A program made the translations under genes and the position numbers. 64,000 nucleotides of DNA from an uncultured SAR116 cluster alpha proteobacterium (GTDB lineage Bacteria; Pseudomonadota; Alphaproteobacteria; Puniceispirillales; Marisalimonadaceae). Below the pieces are notes generated by a model that saw nothing but the letters and a program-made list of their open reading frames with translations, did no database searches and was not told the origin of the DNA. Of the stretch, positions 27,444-34,608 are shown piece after piece; positions within the stretch are counted from its first letter, which is position 1; every line of letters starts with the position of its first letter. Location: assembly GCA_902619485.1 (NCBI GenBank), contig CACNEF010000001.1, positions 248,001 through 312,000 of the forward strand, written 5' to 3'.

Positions 27444-27635
27444 TTAAAAATCTACTTCAATACCATTAATGGTAAAAGTTTTTCCATTAAACCCTTGGTC
27501 CATTTTTTCAATATCTGTCATATTTTCACTATCAACTCTTTTATAGGGATTTTTTTTCATCTGCTCTAATCGAGTTTCTTTTTTTACATAAACACTATTT
27601 TTTTTTGATTTGAAATTTTTAATCCATTTAAGCAT
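27444..27635 (-). CDS. Small basic protein of unknown function
   Basis: I do not recognise this gene. The ATG at 27635, five bases after the stop of the DCC-family gene, gives 63 residues that are lysine-rich in the first half (MLKWIKNFKSKKN) and end in NGKTFTINGIEVDF. A start 36 bases earlier would overlap the upstream gene by 31 bases. There is no signal peptide or membrane segment. Its position suggests a transcript coq7-DCC-this gene. Coding status is likely but not certain. Confidence 0.5.
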   Translation of the reverse strand: MLKWIKNFKSKKNSVYVKKETRLEQMKKNPYKRVDSENMTDIEKMDQGFNGKTFTINGIEVDF

Positions 27636-27640
27636 TTTTA

Positions 27641-28018
27641 TTATATAACCTTCTGACTTGCCATTTGACAATGTGTAAGTCTTTTAAATCTGTAATTTGC
27701 GAATAATTTATAGGTGATTCTAGCAATTGAGTAAACGACAGGAGTTTTTACTAAAATAGATAAAATTTTCCAATACTTAAGTTGTGCCCATATTAAAATA
27801 AAAGCGTCTACACCAATTTTTAAATTGGATTTTTGGTCGGTCGCATGTAAATACATTAAAGCGTCATATTGGGAAACGTGAATCTCCTTCAATTTTTCTG
27901 GATTTGAAGCTATATCATGCCATTCAAAAATATTTTTTGGAGCTATTCTTTTGTAATAATTAATTTCTTTACTACACAGCCCACATTTCCCATCATAAAA
28001 AACTTTAGTTAATTTCAT
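27641..28018 (-). CDS. DCC-family (DUF393) thiol-disulfide oxidoreductase-like protein
   Basis: A 125-residue protein with the family opening FYDGKCGLCSKEINYYKR, in which the two cysteines (CGLC) resemble a thioredoxin-type site. The rest (DALMYLHATDQ, VDAFILIWAQLKYWKIL) matches the DCC family, in which the loop after the cysteines is followed by short hydrophobic helices. Function in this family is mostly unknown; redox activity is inferred from the CxxC. It follows coq7 by 11 bp, a frequent arrangement in low-GC marine alphaproteobacteria as far as I recall. Confidence 0.78.
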   Translation of the reverse strand: MKLTKVFYDGKCGLCSKEINYYKRIAPKNIFEWHDIASNPEKLKEIHVSQYDALMYLHATDQKSNLKIGVDAFILIWAQLKYWKILSILVKTPVVYSIARITYKLFANYRFKRLTHCQMASQKVI

Positions 28019-28029
28019 AATTATTAAAC

Positions 28030-28593
28030 CTAATATTGTTTTGAAATATTTACTGCAAGACTAGAACCAGATCCAATTAAATTTGACCAAAATCTCTCAA
28101 AACTAGTATTCTTATCATTTCCCTTTTGGAGTTTTGCATCCACTTGATGTTCTACTTCTTCATCACAACACTTTTCTAACACTCTAAGTAATTTAAAAGA
28201 AGTAGAGTTTTTATATAAAAAATCAATTTGTTCTTGGTAATGTTCTTCTACAAAAGTTTCCACTGATTGAATTGTTACACAAAAAAATCTATAGCCCAAT
28301 AATGCAGAAAAAAATCCTAGACCAAATCCTAATATTCTCCACAAAATTAAGAGTTTACTATGACTACTTTTAGGTAAGATATGACCCATCACAATTAAGT
28401 GATTCTTTTCAGTTACATAATGTTCTTTGGTCATATCCTGAATCTTTTTATTCCAAAATATACATTTAGCACCCATATAAATCCAAACTGCGCCTGTTTC
28501 TCCAGCATGATTGGATCTCATCCAATCTACCATAGAGCTAGGAACATTAATATTAGAAGCATTGTACTTTTTTATGATGCTAAAGTCTGGCAT
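28030..28593 (-). CDS. coq7: Demethoxyubiquinone hydroxylase (Coq7 family)
   Basis: Membrane-associated di-iron hydroxylase that converts demethoxyubiquinone to the 5-hydroxy intermediate of ubiquinone synthesis. The 187 residues carry the expected iron ligands in two repeats: MRSNHAGETGAVWIYMGA with EKNHL, and VEEHYQEQIDFL with DEEVEHQVDA. A hydrophobic segment (ILGFGLGFFSALLGYRFF) between the repeats explains membrane association. The length is normal for the short bacterial form. It starts the minus-strand unit with the DCC-family gene. Confidence 0.88.
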   Translation of the reverse strand: MPDFSIIKKYNASNINVPSSMVDWMRSNHAGETGAVWIYMGAKCIFWNKKIQDMTKEHYVTEKNHLIVMGHILPKSSHSKLLILWRILGFGLGFFSALLGYRFFCVTIQSVETFVEEHYQEQIDFLYKNSTSFKLLRVLEKCCDEEVEHQVDAKLQKGNDKNTSFERFWSNLIGSGSSLAVNISKQY

Positions 28594-28741
28594 TATTTCG
28601 ATTCTAAATGTTGGTTATACTTATTTAAAATTAATTTTTAAATTTTCAATGTATTACAAGCTTTATTTTGATTTTTTATTTTCTCATAGAATATGGATGG
28701 CATATCAATTGCAGGTTTAATCTTATTCTAAGGAGTTAAAT

Positions 28742-28909
28742 TTGGAACCGTTATCAATATTTTCTGTAATTTTTCAATTAGCTACAGCTACACCAAACAT
28801 TTCTAAAGTTTTTATGAAAGAAGAAAGCTCGGATCTTACAAGAACACAAGTTATTGAATTTTATAGATCTAATATGAGTTCAAATTTTCAAGATAAACCT
28901 AATAATTAA
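28742..28909 (+). CDS. Putative 55-residue small protein
   Basis: A short reading frame I translated by hand. It starts with TTG at 28742, six bases after a perfect AGGAG, and ends with TAA at 28907-28909. The product begins MEPLSIFSVIFQLATATPN and ends SSNFQDKPNN, with one hydrophobic N-terminal patch and the helix-like segment DLTRTQVIEFYRS. The ribosome-binding site is the main argument for coding. I do not recognise a family. It fills most of the stretch between coq7 and tctC. Confidence 0.45.
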   Translation: MEPLSIFSVIFQLATATPNISKVFMKEESSDLTRTQVIEFYRSNMSSNFQDKPNN

Positions 28910-28947
28910 ATTCATTATTTAACTATTAACAAATTCATCATTTAACT
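28908..28947 (+). repeat. Direct repeat pair upstream of the tctC promoter
   Basis: Two 17-base copies, AAATTCAT(T/C)ATTTAACT, lie at 28908-28924 and 28931-28947, a 23-base period, with one mismatch. A second pair, TCGTAAT at 28963-28969 and 28976-28982 (13-base period), follows. Spacing close to two and one helical turns is compatible with binding of a regulator upstream of tctC, but in A+T-rich DNA chance is possible. Confidence 0.4.
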
Positions 28948-29024
28948 CTTGTAGTGCTTGACTCGTAATTTTAATTCGTAATAATCAAACTATTCATTTA
29001 GTAAGTAATTTTAAATTTCTAAGT

Positions 29025-29033
29025 TGCTATAAT
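29025..29033 (+). promoter_or_regulatory. Extended -10 promoter for tctC
   Basis: The sequence TGCTATAAT is a perfect extended -10 element (TG-N-TATAAT). The expected transcription start would be near 29040, at the beginning of a GGGG stretch, giving a leader of about 90 bases. The -35 region is weak, as is common with extended -10 promoters. Confidence 0.6.
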
Positions 29034-29044
29034 GTTGAATGGGG

Positions 29045-29106
29045 TTGAGTATTTAATTACTCAAGACAATACTATTTTAATAGTATTTCAAGCCAGCATT
29101 AGCTGG
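29045..29106 (+). promoter_or_regulatory. Triple-hairpin leader of tctC
   Basis: Three consecutive perfect inverted repeats fill the predicted 5' untranslated region. The first is TTGAGTA/TACTCAA (29045-29051 with 29058-29064), the second AATACTATT/AATAGTATT (29068-29076 with 29079-29087), the third CCAGC/GCTGG with an ATTA loop (29093-29097 with 29102-29106). A very strong GGAGG (29118-29122) remains single-stranded, seven bases before the ATG. It does not match a riboswitch I know. It could stabilise the message or sense a signal. Confidence 0.5.
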
Positions 29107-29129
29107 ATAATCATTACGGAGGAAAATAA

Positions 29130-30107
29130 ATGATTAAATCTAAAACACTTTTTAAAGTTGGAACTGGTCTGGCTGCAATAGTATCAGCTATTGCTTTCAC
29201 TACTGCTCCTACTCTGGCTTCAAAAAAGCCTGCGATTGAAGTTGTTACTCATGCGGGAGCTGGCGGAGGAACCGACGTCAACTCAAGAATGATGATGCTT
29301 CGTTCAAGAAGAACTCTTAAGCAAGATATGGTTGTTGTTAATAAAAGAGGTGGCGGTGGTGCAGCTGCAATGAACTACTTTATGACAAGACCTGCCGATG
29401 GCAACACTATTTTAACATTTACTGTTGGTCATGCAATCACAATGGCAATGGGTAAAACAAAGTTAAAAGTTGAGGATATGGCACCAATTTCAAGAGGTAC
29501 TAATGATCCACAAATTTTAATGGTTAATTGTAAGAAAAGTCCTTATAAGACACCTGAAGATTTTGTTGCTGGTATGAAAAAAGGCGATAAAATTACTTTT
29601 GGTGGCACACACACTGGTACTATTGACCATATAACTGTCTTTTTATGGGCTAAGAGACTTGGCCAAAAAATGCCAAAATACATCCCTTACAAAGGTGGTG
29701 GAGAATTAGCTACAAGACTAGTTGCTGGGGAAGTTGATGTAGGAACATTAAACTTATCAGAAGCTGCAGCACCTGTTGAAGCTGGAGATATTTGTCCACT
29801 TGTTATTTTAGCAGAAAACGGAATGGCTCCAATTCCAAAAGCTAAGACAGCTAAAGAATTGGGCATTGACCTTGTTTTATCTACAACTAGAGGATTTGTA
29901 ACACATGCTGGTGTAGATAAGGCTAGAGTTGCTGAAATGGAAAAAGGTATTCAAAAAGCTATGAAACATTCAATGTATCAGGCTTACCTAGCTAACTCAG
30001 GATTGGATAGTACATCACCACAGCCATCAGGTCCATGGGGTAAGCAAATTGCATTTATGGTTGGTGAGTTTGGTCCTGCCTTAAAAGAAATGGGCTTATT
30101 AAAATAA
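29130..30107 (+). CDS. tctC: Tripartite tricarboxylate transporter substrate-binding protein (TctC/Bug family)
   Basis: Periplasmic binding protein of 325 residues with a signal peptide ending around TAPTLASKK. IEVVTHAGAGGGTDVNSRMM and VVVNKRGGGGAAAMNYFMTRPADGNTI are the carboxylate-binding loops of the TctC/Bug family. GTHTGTIDHITVF and YIPYKGGGELATRLVAGEVDVG follow in the second lobe. The ligand is probably an organic di- or tricarboxylate; which one is unknown. An extended -10 promoter, a structured leader and a strong ribosome-binding site suggest high expression. tctB and tctA follow. Confidence 0.93.
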   Translation: MIKSKTLFKVGTGLAAIVSAIAFTTAPTLASKKPAIEVVTHAGAGGGTDVNSRMMMLRSRRTLKQDMVVVNKRGGGGAAAMNYFMTRPADGNTILTFTVGHAITMAMGKTKLKVEDMAPISRGTNDPQILMVNCKKSPYKTPEDFVAGMKKGDKITFGGTHTGTIDHITVFLWAKRLGQKMPKYIPYKGGGELATRLVAGEVDVGTLNLSEAAAPVEAGDICPLVILAENGMAPIPKAKTAKELGIDLVLSTTRGFVTHAGVDKARVAEMEKGIQKAMKHSMYQAYLANSGLDSTSPQPSGPWGKQIAFMVGEFGPALKEMGLLK

Positions 30108-30124
30108 AAATAGAAAAAGAAGAT

Positions 30125-30152
30125 AAAGACCTCTCAAATATGAGGGGTCTTT
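30125..30152 (+). promoter_or_regulatory. Hairpin between tctC and tctB
   Basis: A 12-base-pair stem (30125-30136 with 30141-30152), which has one G-U pair in the RNA and an AATA loop, lies just after the tctC stop. Only three T residues follow, so it is a poor terminator by itself. Its position after a binding-protein gene suggests 3' protection or partial termination that lowers tctBA relative to tctC. Confidence 0.65.
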
Positions 30153-30162
30153 AATAAAAATT

Positions 30163-30621
30163 ATGAAAAATATCTATTTAGTTCCATTAATATTAACCAT
30201 TTTTTCGCTTGCAGTTATTGCAATTGCCTTACAGCTTGATACGTCACCTGAAATGATTGTTGGTGATAGCATGCAGGCTAGATCATTCCCGATATTTTTG
30301 ATGATTTTGAAACTGATTTTAATCGGAATTTTGAGTTTTCAATTTTATAAAAACAATCCAAAGCCTATAGCTTTAGAGAAATATCATACTTGGGGAAGTA
30401 TGTTTTTATTTCTGCTATTTTATTTGTTAACTGTTTATACAGATATGTTTATTGGAATTTTTGTTGTAATTTTTTTAATGAGTATTTTATGGGGCGAGAG
30501 AAGGATTTGGGTTGCTTTTTTGACCGCCACAATAACTCCTGGGTTGGTTTTTTTATTATTTGACTATGTTTTAAAAATCAGATTTCCAAGGGGTATATTA
30601 ATGAATTTGTACTATGGTTAG
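30163..30621 (+). CDS. tctB: Tripartite tricarboxylate transporter small membrane subunit
   Basis: A 152-residue membrane protein with four hydrophobic segments (residues about 4-23, 43-61, 78-115 as two helices, 125-142), as expected for TctB. MQARSFPIFLMILKLILIGIL resembles the family start after the first helix. It is the small subunit that works with TctA and the TctC binding protein to import carboxylates driven by an ion gradient. Sequence conservation in this family is low, so the call rests on size, topology and position between tctC and tctA. Confidence 0.85.
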   Translation: MKNIYLVPLILTIFSLAVIAIALQLDTSPEMIVGDSMQARSFPIFLMILKLILIGILSFQFYKNNPKPIALEKYHTWGSMFLFLLFYLLTVYTDMFIGIFVVIFLMSILWGERRIWVAFLTATITPGLVFLLFDYVLKIRFPRGILMNLYYG

Positions 30622-30632
30622 GAAAGATATTT

Positions 30633-32117
30633 ATGTTTGAGCAAGCAATATCTGCAATGGCATCAGTTGTAGTTGATCCATATTTATTAGGATTGATCTT
30701 TGCAACTACAATATTAGGGGTTATAATTGGTGTCCTCCCAGGATTAGGTGCAACAACTGGCGCTGCGTTACTTCTTCCATTTACATTAACTATGGATCCC
30801 GTTCATGCTATTGCCGTTCTAGCTACTATTTATGTTTCTGCCACATTCGCAGGATCAATTACGGCAATTTTGATCAATACTCCTGGTACTTCTGCAGCAG
30901 CAGCTACTACTTTTGATGGATATCCATTAGCACAAAAAGGTGAAGCAGGTAGGGCTCTTGGTATTGCGGTAATTTCAAGTACAGTAGGAGGTATATTTTC
31001 TGTTCTAATTTTATGTTTTGCTGCTCCATTATTGGCAAGGGTAGCTTACGAGTTTAGATCACCAGAATATTTTGCTTTAACAGTTTTTGGATTATCAATG
31101 CTAGCAAGTATTAGTGCGGGTGGTGCTGTGAAAAATCTTATTGGCGGAATATTTGGAGTTTGGCTTTCAACTATAGGTGCTGAACGTGTTACCGGCATAG
31201 AAAGATTTATGTTTGGTAATTATGAATTGTACGAAGGTTTGCACTTTGTTCCAATATTTATTGGTCTTTTTGCAATATCAGAGCTTTTAGTTCAATCCAA
31301 AACAGTTAATAAAATTGTAAATACTGTTAGTATGAAAGCTGTAAAACTTCCAACCTTAGAGGATTATAAAAAGATTTGGAAAACAATACTTAGATCTTGT
31401 GGTATTGGAACATTTATAGGTGTCTTACCAGCTGAAGGTGCAACTGTTGCATCAATGATAGGTTATTCAGAAGCAAGAAGATGGTCAAAAAATAAGAAAG
31501 AATTTGGTAAAGGTTCTATTGAAGGCATTGCTGGCGCGGAGGCTGCAAACAATGCAGCAACTGGTGGAGCTATGGTTCCTACAATGGTTCTTGGTATACC
31601 TGGTAGTGGGACAACTGCAATAATACTTGTTGGACTTATGGTTCATGGGTTGAGACCTGGTGTTTACTTGTTTACTGAGCAAGTAGAAAAAGTTTATCAA
31701 ATCTTCGGTTCAATGTTTGTTGCAAATGTAATGTTTATGTTGATGGGCCTTTATGCCGCTAAGTTATTTGCTAGAGTATCACTAGTTCCAACACAGATTT
31801 TGTGGCCTATTGTTTTTGCTTTATCAGTGATTGGTGCATATGCTTTTCAAGGACAACTTTTAGATGTTTGGTTAGCATTGATTTTTGGAGTTATTGGTTT
31901 TTTTGCAAGAAGACATGGTTTTTCAGTTGCTCCAATTGCTGTCGGTCTTATTTTAGGAGAGATGGTAGAAACAAATTTACAACATTCTCTTAAAATGTTT
32001 GATGGAGCGTGGTGGATGATACTTACTCAACCACTTGCACTTATGTTTTTAGTATTTGCCTTTTTAGGTTTATGTGGACCTATGATTTTTTCTTGGATAA
32101 CTAAGCAAAAAGATTAA
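30633..32117 (+). CDS. tctA: Tripartite tricarboxylate transporter large membrane subunit
   Basis: Inner-membrane subunit of 494 residues with about twelve helices. The two family motifs are visible: GVLPGLGATTGAALLLPFT near residue 33 and the related GVLPAEGATVASMIGYSEARR in the second half, plus AGSITAILINTPGTSAAAATTFDGYP and TMVLGIPGSGTTAIILVGLM. The inverted duplication typical of TctA is therefore complete. It ends next to the convergent tauE-like gene. A short A+T-rich inverted repeat (32111-32125) covers both stop codons. Confidence 0.95.
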   Translation: MFEQAISAMASVVVDPYLLGLIFATTILGVIIGVLPGLGATTGAALLLPFTLTMDPVHAIAVLATIYVSATFAGSITAILINTPGTSAAAATTFDGYPLAQKGEAGRALGIAVISSTVGGIFSVLILCFAAPLLARVAYEFRSPEYFALTVFGLSMLASISAGGAVKNLIGGIFGVWLSTIGAERVTGIERFMFGNYELYEGLHFVPIFIGLFAISELLVQSKTVNKIVNTVSMKAVKLPTLEDYKKIWKTILRSCGIGTFIGVLPAEGATVASMIGYSEARRWSKNKKEFGKGSIEGIAGAEAANNAATGGAMVPTMVLGIPGSGTTAIILVGLMVHGLRPGVYLFTEQVEKVYQIFGSMFVANVMFMLMGLYAAKLFARVSLVPTQILWPIVFALSVIGAYAFQGQLLDVWLALIFGVIGFFARRHGFSVAPIAVGLILGEMVETNLQHSLKMFDGAWWMILTQPLALMFLVFAFLGLCGPMIFSWITKQKD

Positions 32118-32118
32118 A

Positions 32119-32871
32119 TTAATCTAAAATTTTACTCATAATAATTGCATTCCAAAGGAGGTATATTGCAATAATTGTAAGAGTTGCATTTAAAATAATT
32201 TTAAAATATTTACTTCCATATTTTACTAAAATTTTTTTTCCTAAAATAGTTCCTGCAAATCCACTTATTATCATTAAAAAAATAAGTAAAAAATATTCTG
32301 AGTAAGCAAAACCAACAAATCCAAATACCACTGCCTTAATTAAATGTTGTATAGACATTAATGCTGAATGTGTTGCTAGATGTCTTACTGGTTCGAGATT
32401 CAGTGTTTTCACCATTCCTGCTACCAAGGTTCCCGATGCTCCAAAAAACATTGTCATAAAACCTGAAAACACACCACCAATTGTTATTTGTTTTGACCCT
32501 ATAATTGGAATTTTGCCGTATACTGACCATAATATAAATAAAGATATTGATAACTGAAGCAACCATGCATTTATTTGAATGAAAATGGAACCTCCAATTA
32601 TAGAACCAATAATAGTCCCAATAGTAAATGGAATTAAAGTTTCCTTTTTAATGTCTTTGAAAAAAATTATTGTTCTTCCAAGGTTAGAACCTACTTGAAC
32701 AATTCCATGTATTGGTAATAATGCAACAGGTGGTAGTTTAACAGCTAACAATCCCAACAAAATTGCTCCTCCACCAATGCCAAAAGCTGAGGTAATGAAT
32801 GAGGTAGTCATGCTGGCAAAAATTAAAAAATATGCTGTAAAGTTTGAAATCGATTCAGGAAAACCAAACAT
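32119..32871 (-). CDS. TauE/SafE-family anion exporter
   Basis: Membrane protein of 250 residues with about eight hydrophobic segments. The two TauE/SafE half-motifs are SAFGIGGGAILLGLLAVKLPPVALLPIH in the first half and SGFMTMFFGASGTLVAGM with HLATHSALMSIQHLIKA in the second. I chose the ATG at 32871, placed one base after the stop of the ThDP-enzyme gene (TAA-A-ATG); a longer upstream reading would overlap that gene. Members export sulfite, sulfoacetate or related anions. Coupling to the ThDP enzyme suggests removal of one of its products, but this is inference. Confidence 0.87.
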   Translation of the reverse strand: MFGFPESISNFTAYFLIFASMTTSFITSAFGIGGGAILLGLLAVKLPPVALLPIHGIVQVGSNLGRTIIFFKDIKKETLIPFTIGTIIGSIIGGSIFIQINAWLLQLSISLFILWSVYGKIPIIGSKQITIGGVFSGFMTMFFGASGTLVAGMVKTLNLEPVRHLATHSALMSIQHLIKAVVFGFVGFAYSEYFLLIFLMIISGFAGTILGKKILVKYGSKYFKIILNATLTIIAIYLLWNAIIMSKILD

Positions 32872-32872
32872 T

Positions 32873-34525
32873 TTATTTTTTAAGAGCGTGAGGAGGTGGA
32901 GCAAAGTAACGTGGCATTTCACCAACTGATGCTACATTTACCTCTACTAGTACCGGGCCATCAAAATTTACTGCCTCCTTAAGTATCTTTTCTAAATCTT
33001 TTGCATAGTCTATTTTCTTATATTTCATTTTAGCTGCTATTGCTAAATCTTCAAAATTTGGTACCATCAAATCTGCAAAAAATTTTCTTCCAGCATACAT
33101 ACTATCTTGTATGTGTTTTATGACACCATAACCATTATCATTCATCACTAGAAATACAACATCACAGTTGGTTTCAGAAGCAGTCCACAAATCTGGAACA
33201 TTAAGCATAAAGCCCCCATCTCCACACATTGCTATTGTTTTTTTCCCTTCACTAGCAATTGAGGCTCCAATAGCCAAAGCCATCCCAGGCCCAATTGCCG
33301 CTCCAACAGGATAAATGTTTTCAGTAGGATCATTAATATACATCATTCGGTTGCCCCACATACTGTTTGAAATAGTGACGTCTCTAACCCACTTTCCATT
33401 TTTTGGGAGAATATTTCTTATTATTTCTGGAAAATCTTTATACGCACCTAACATGTTTTTATAATCTAAATGAATTCTATTTTTTAAATCGCTAACCTCA
33501 TTTATCCACTCATTCTCTACAGAAATCTTCCCGTCTAATCTTTTAGCTAATTCGGCCAAAACCTTTTTAGCATCTCCACAATGAAATTGATTTGTTTTGT
33601 ATGTTCTATTTTTAGCGCTCGGATCTATATCAATTTGTATTAAATTCTTTGGTAACTCTAGTGACATATCTCTAGTCTCATGACCTCTTAATCTACTCCC
33701 TACTACAAGCATTAGATCTAATGTTTTATAAAACTTCTCTATTAAAGGAACAGCATTGAAAGATCCCAAACACATTTTATTTGTTTCTGAAACTACTCCT
33801 CTACCTTGAGTACTTGTTACTACTGCAAAACCCATTTTGATGAAAAGATTAACTTCTTCAGTAGCAAACTTAGCTCCATTTCCTACCCATATAATTTTTC
33901 TCTTTGAAGATTTTATATAATTTTCTATTTTATCCAGTGATTTTGTATCACCTAATTCACCGCTTATGTGAGGTAGACTAACCGTATCCAGTAAAGATGG
34001 TCTTTCAATTTTTTTTCTTTGAATATCTATAGGTATCTCAATTGAAACTGGTCCTTTTGGAGGTGTAAGAGCAATCTTGCATGCATAGATTAATTTTTCT
34101 AGAACCTCATCTTCATCATCAATTCTAATAGCCTCTTTAGAAATTGAGCTAAGCATGCCTAATTGATTAGGGACATCATGAACTGTTCCTTGATTTTTAT
34201 CTAAATTTTCTGTTGCAGTTTGGCCTGTAAAGTGCAAAACAGAGGAACCTGCAAAACGTGATTCTACAATTGCACCAGCAACGTTAGCTGCACCAGGGCC
34301 TGTACTTGTAAACACAACACCAAGTCCATTATGCGCTCTAGCATAACCATCAGCCATATGGCCAGCTCCCATTTCTCCTCTTGCAGGTATCATTCTAATA
34401 TGATTTCTTCTACCAATTGCATCTAACATCGGTATATTATGTACTGAGACCACACCAAAAACATCCTTAACATTTATTTGATGCAAAAACTCAGAAACCA
34501 AATCTCCCACATTGTAGTCTTTCAT
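32873..34525 (-). CDS. Thiamine-diphosphate enzyme of the acetolactate synthase/decarboxylase family
   Basis: A 550-residue ThDP enzyme. The activating glutamate is E51 in ARGEMGAGHMADGYARA, and the ThDP/Mg motif runs from GDG (435-437) to NDN (462-464). The middle domain (NLIQIDIDPSAKNR) is typical of acetolactate synthase-like proteins. I chose the ATG at 34525 because GGGGGAT lies five bases upstream; the longer TTG reading is not supported. It is not a clear match to Xsc, which has AHEGSAG at the glutamate site, nor to biosynthetic IlvB. Translational coupling to a TauE-type exporter hints at a sulfonate or 2-oxo acid substrate. Substrate unknown. Confidence 0.8.
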   Translation of the reverse strand: MKDYNVGDLVSEFLHQINVKDVFGVVSVHNIPMLDAIGRRNHIRMIPARGEMGAGHMADGYARAHNGLGVVFTSTGPGAANVAGAIVESRFAGSSVLHFTGQTATENLDKNQGTVHDVPNQLGMLSSISKEAIRIDDEDEVLEKLIYACKIALTPPKGPVSIEIPIDIQRKKIERPSLLDTVSLPHISGELGDTKSLDKIENYIKSSKRKIIWVGNGAKFATEEVNLFIKMGFAVVTSTQGRGVVSETNKMCLGSFNAVPLIEKFYKTLDLMLVVGSRLRGHETRDMSLELPKNLIQIDIDPSAKNRTYKTNQFHCGDAKKVLAELAKRLDGKISVENEWINEVSDLKNRIHLDYKNMLGAYKDFPEIIRNILPKNGKWVRDVTISNSMWGNRMMYINDPTENIYPVGAAIGPGMALAIGASIASEGKKTIAMCGDGGFMLNVPDLWTASETNCDVVFLVMNDNGYGVIKHIQDSMYAGRKFFADLMVPNFEDLAIAAKMKYKKIDYAKDLEKILKEAVNFDGPVLVEVNVASVGEMPRYFAPPPHALKK

Positions 34526-34608
34526 TATATCCCCCATTTTGACTAACCTTATCAAAAAACATATATTAATTTTTTGAATTATTAAATTTAAATCAATGAT
34601 TGTATTAA

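Noticed and set aside
32111-32125. Short inverted repeat over the tctA and tauE stops as a terminator
   Set aside because: The six-base A+T stem is too weak to call a terminator with confidence.
32872-32925. Extension of the TauE-like protein into the ThDP gene
   Set aside because: The extra residues are not membrane-like and overlap the upstream gene; the ATG at 32871 gives the usual family length.
32873-34525. Naming the ThDP enzyme Xsc (sulfoacetaldehyde acetyltransferase)
   Set aside because: The TauE neighbour is suggestive, but the residues around the activating glutamate differ from what I know of Xsc, so only the family is claimed.
34526-34555. Longer start of the ThDP enzyme (TTG at 34555)
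   Set aside because: The GGGGGAT ribosome-binding site five bases before the ATG at 34525 decides for the shorter product.
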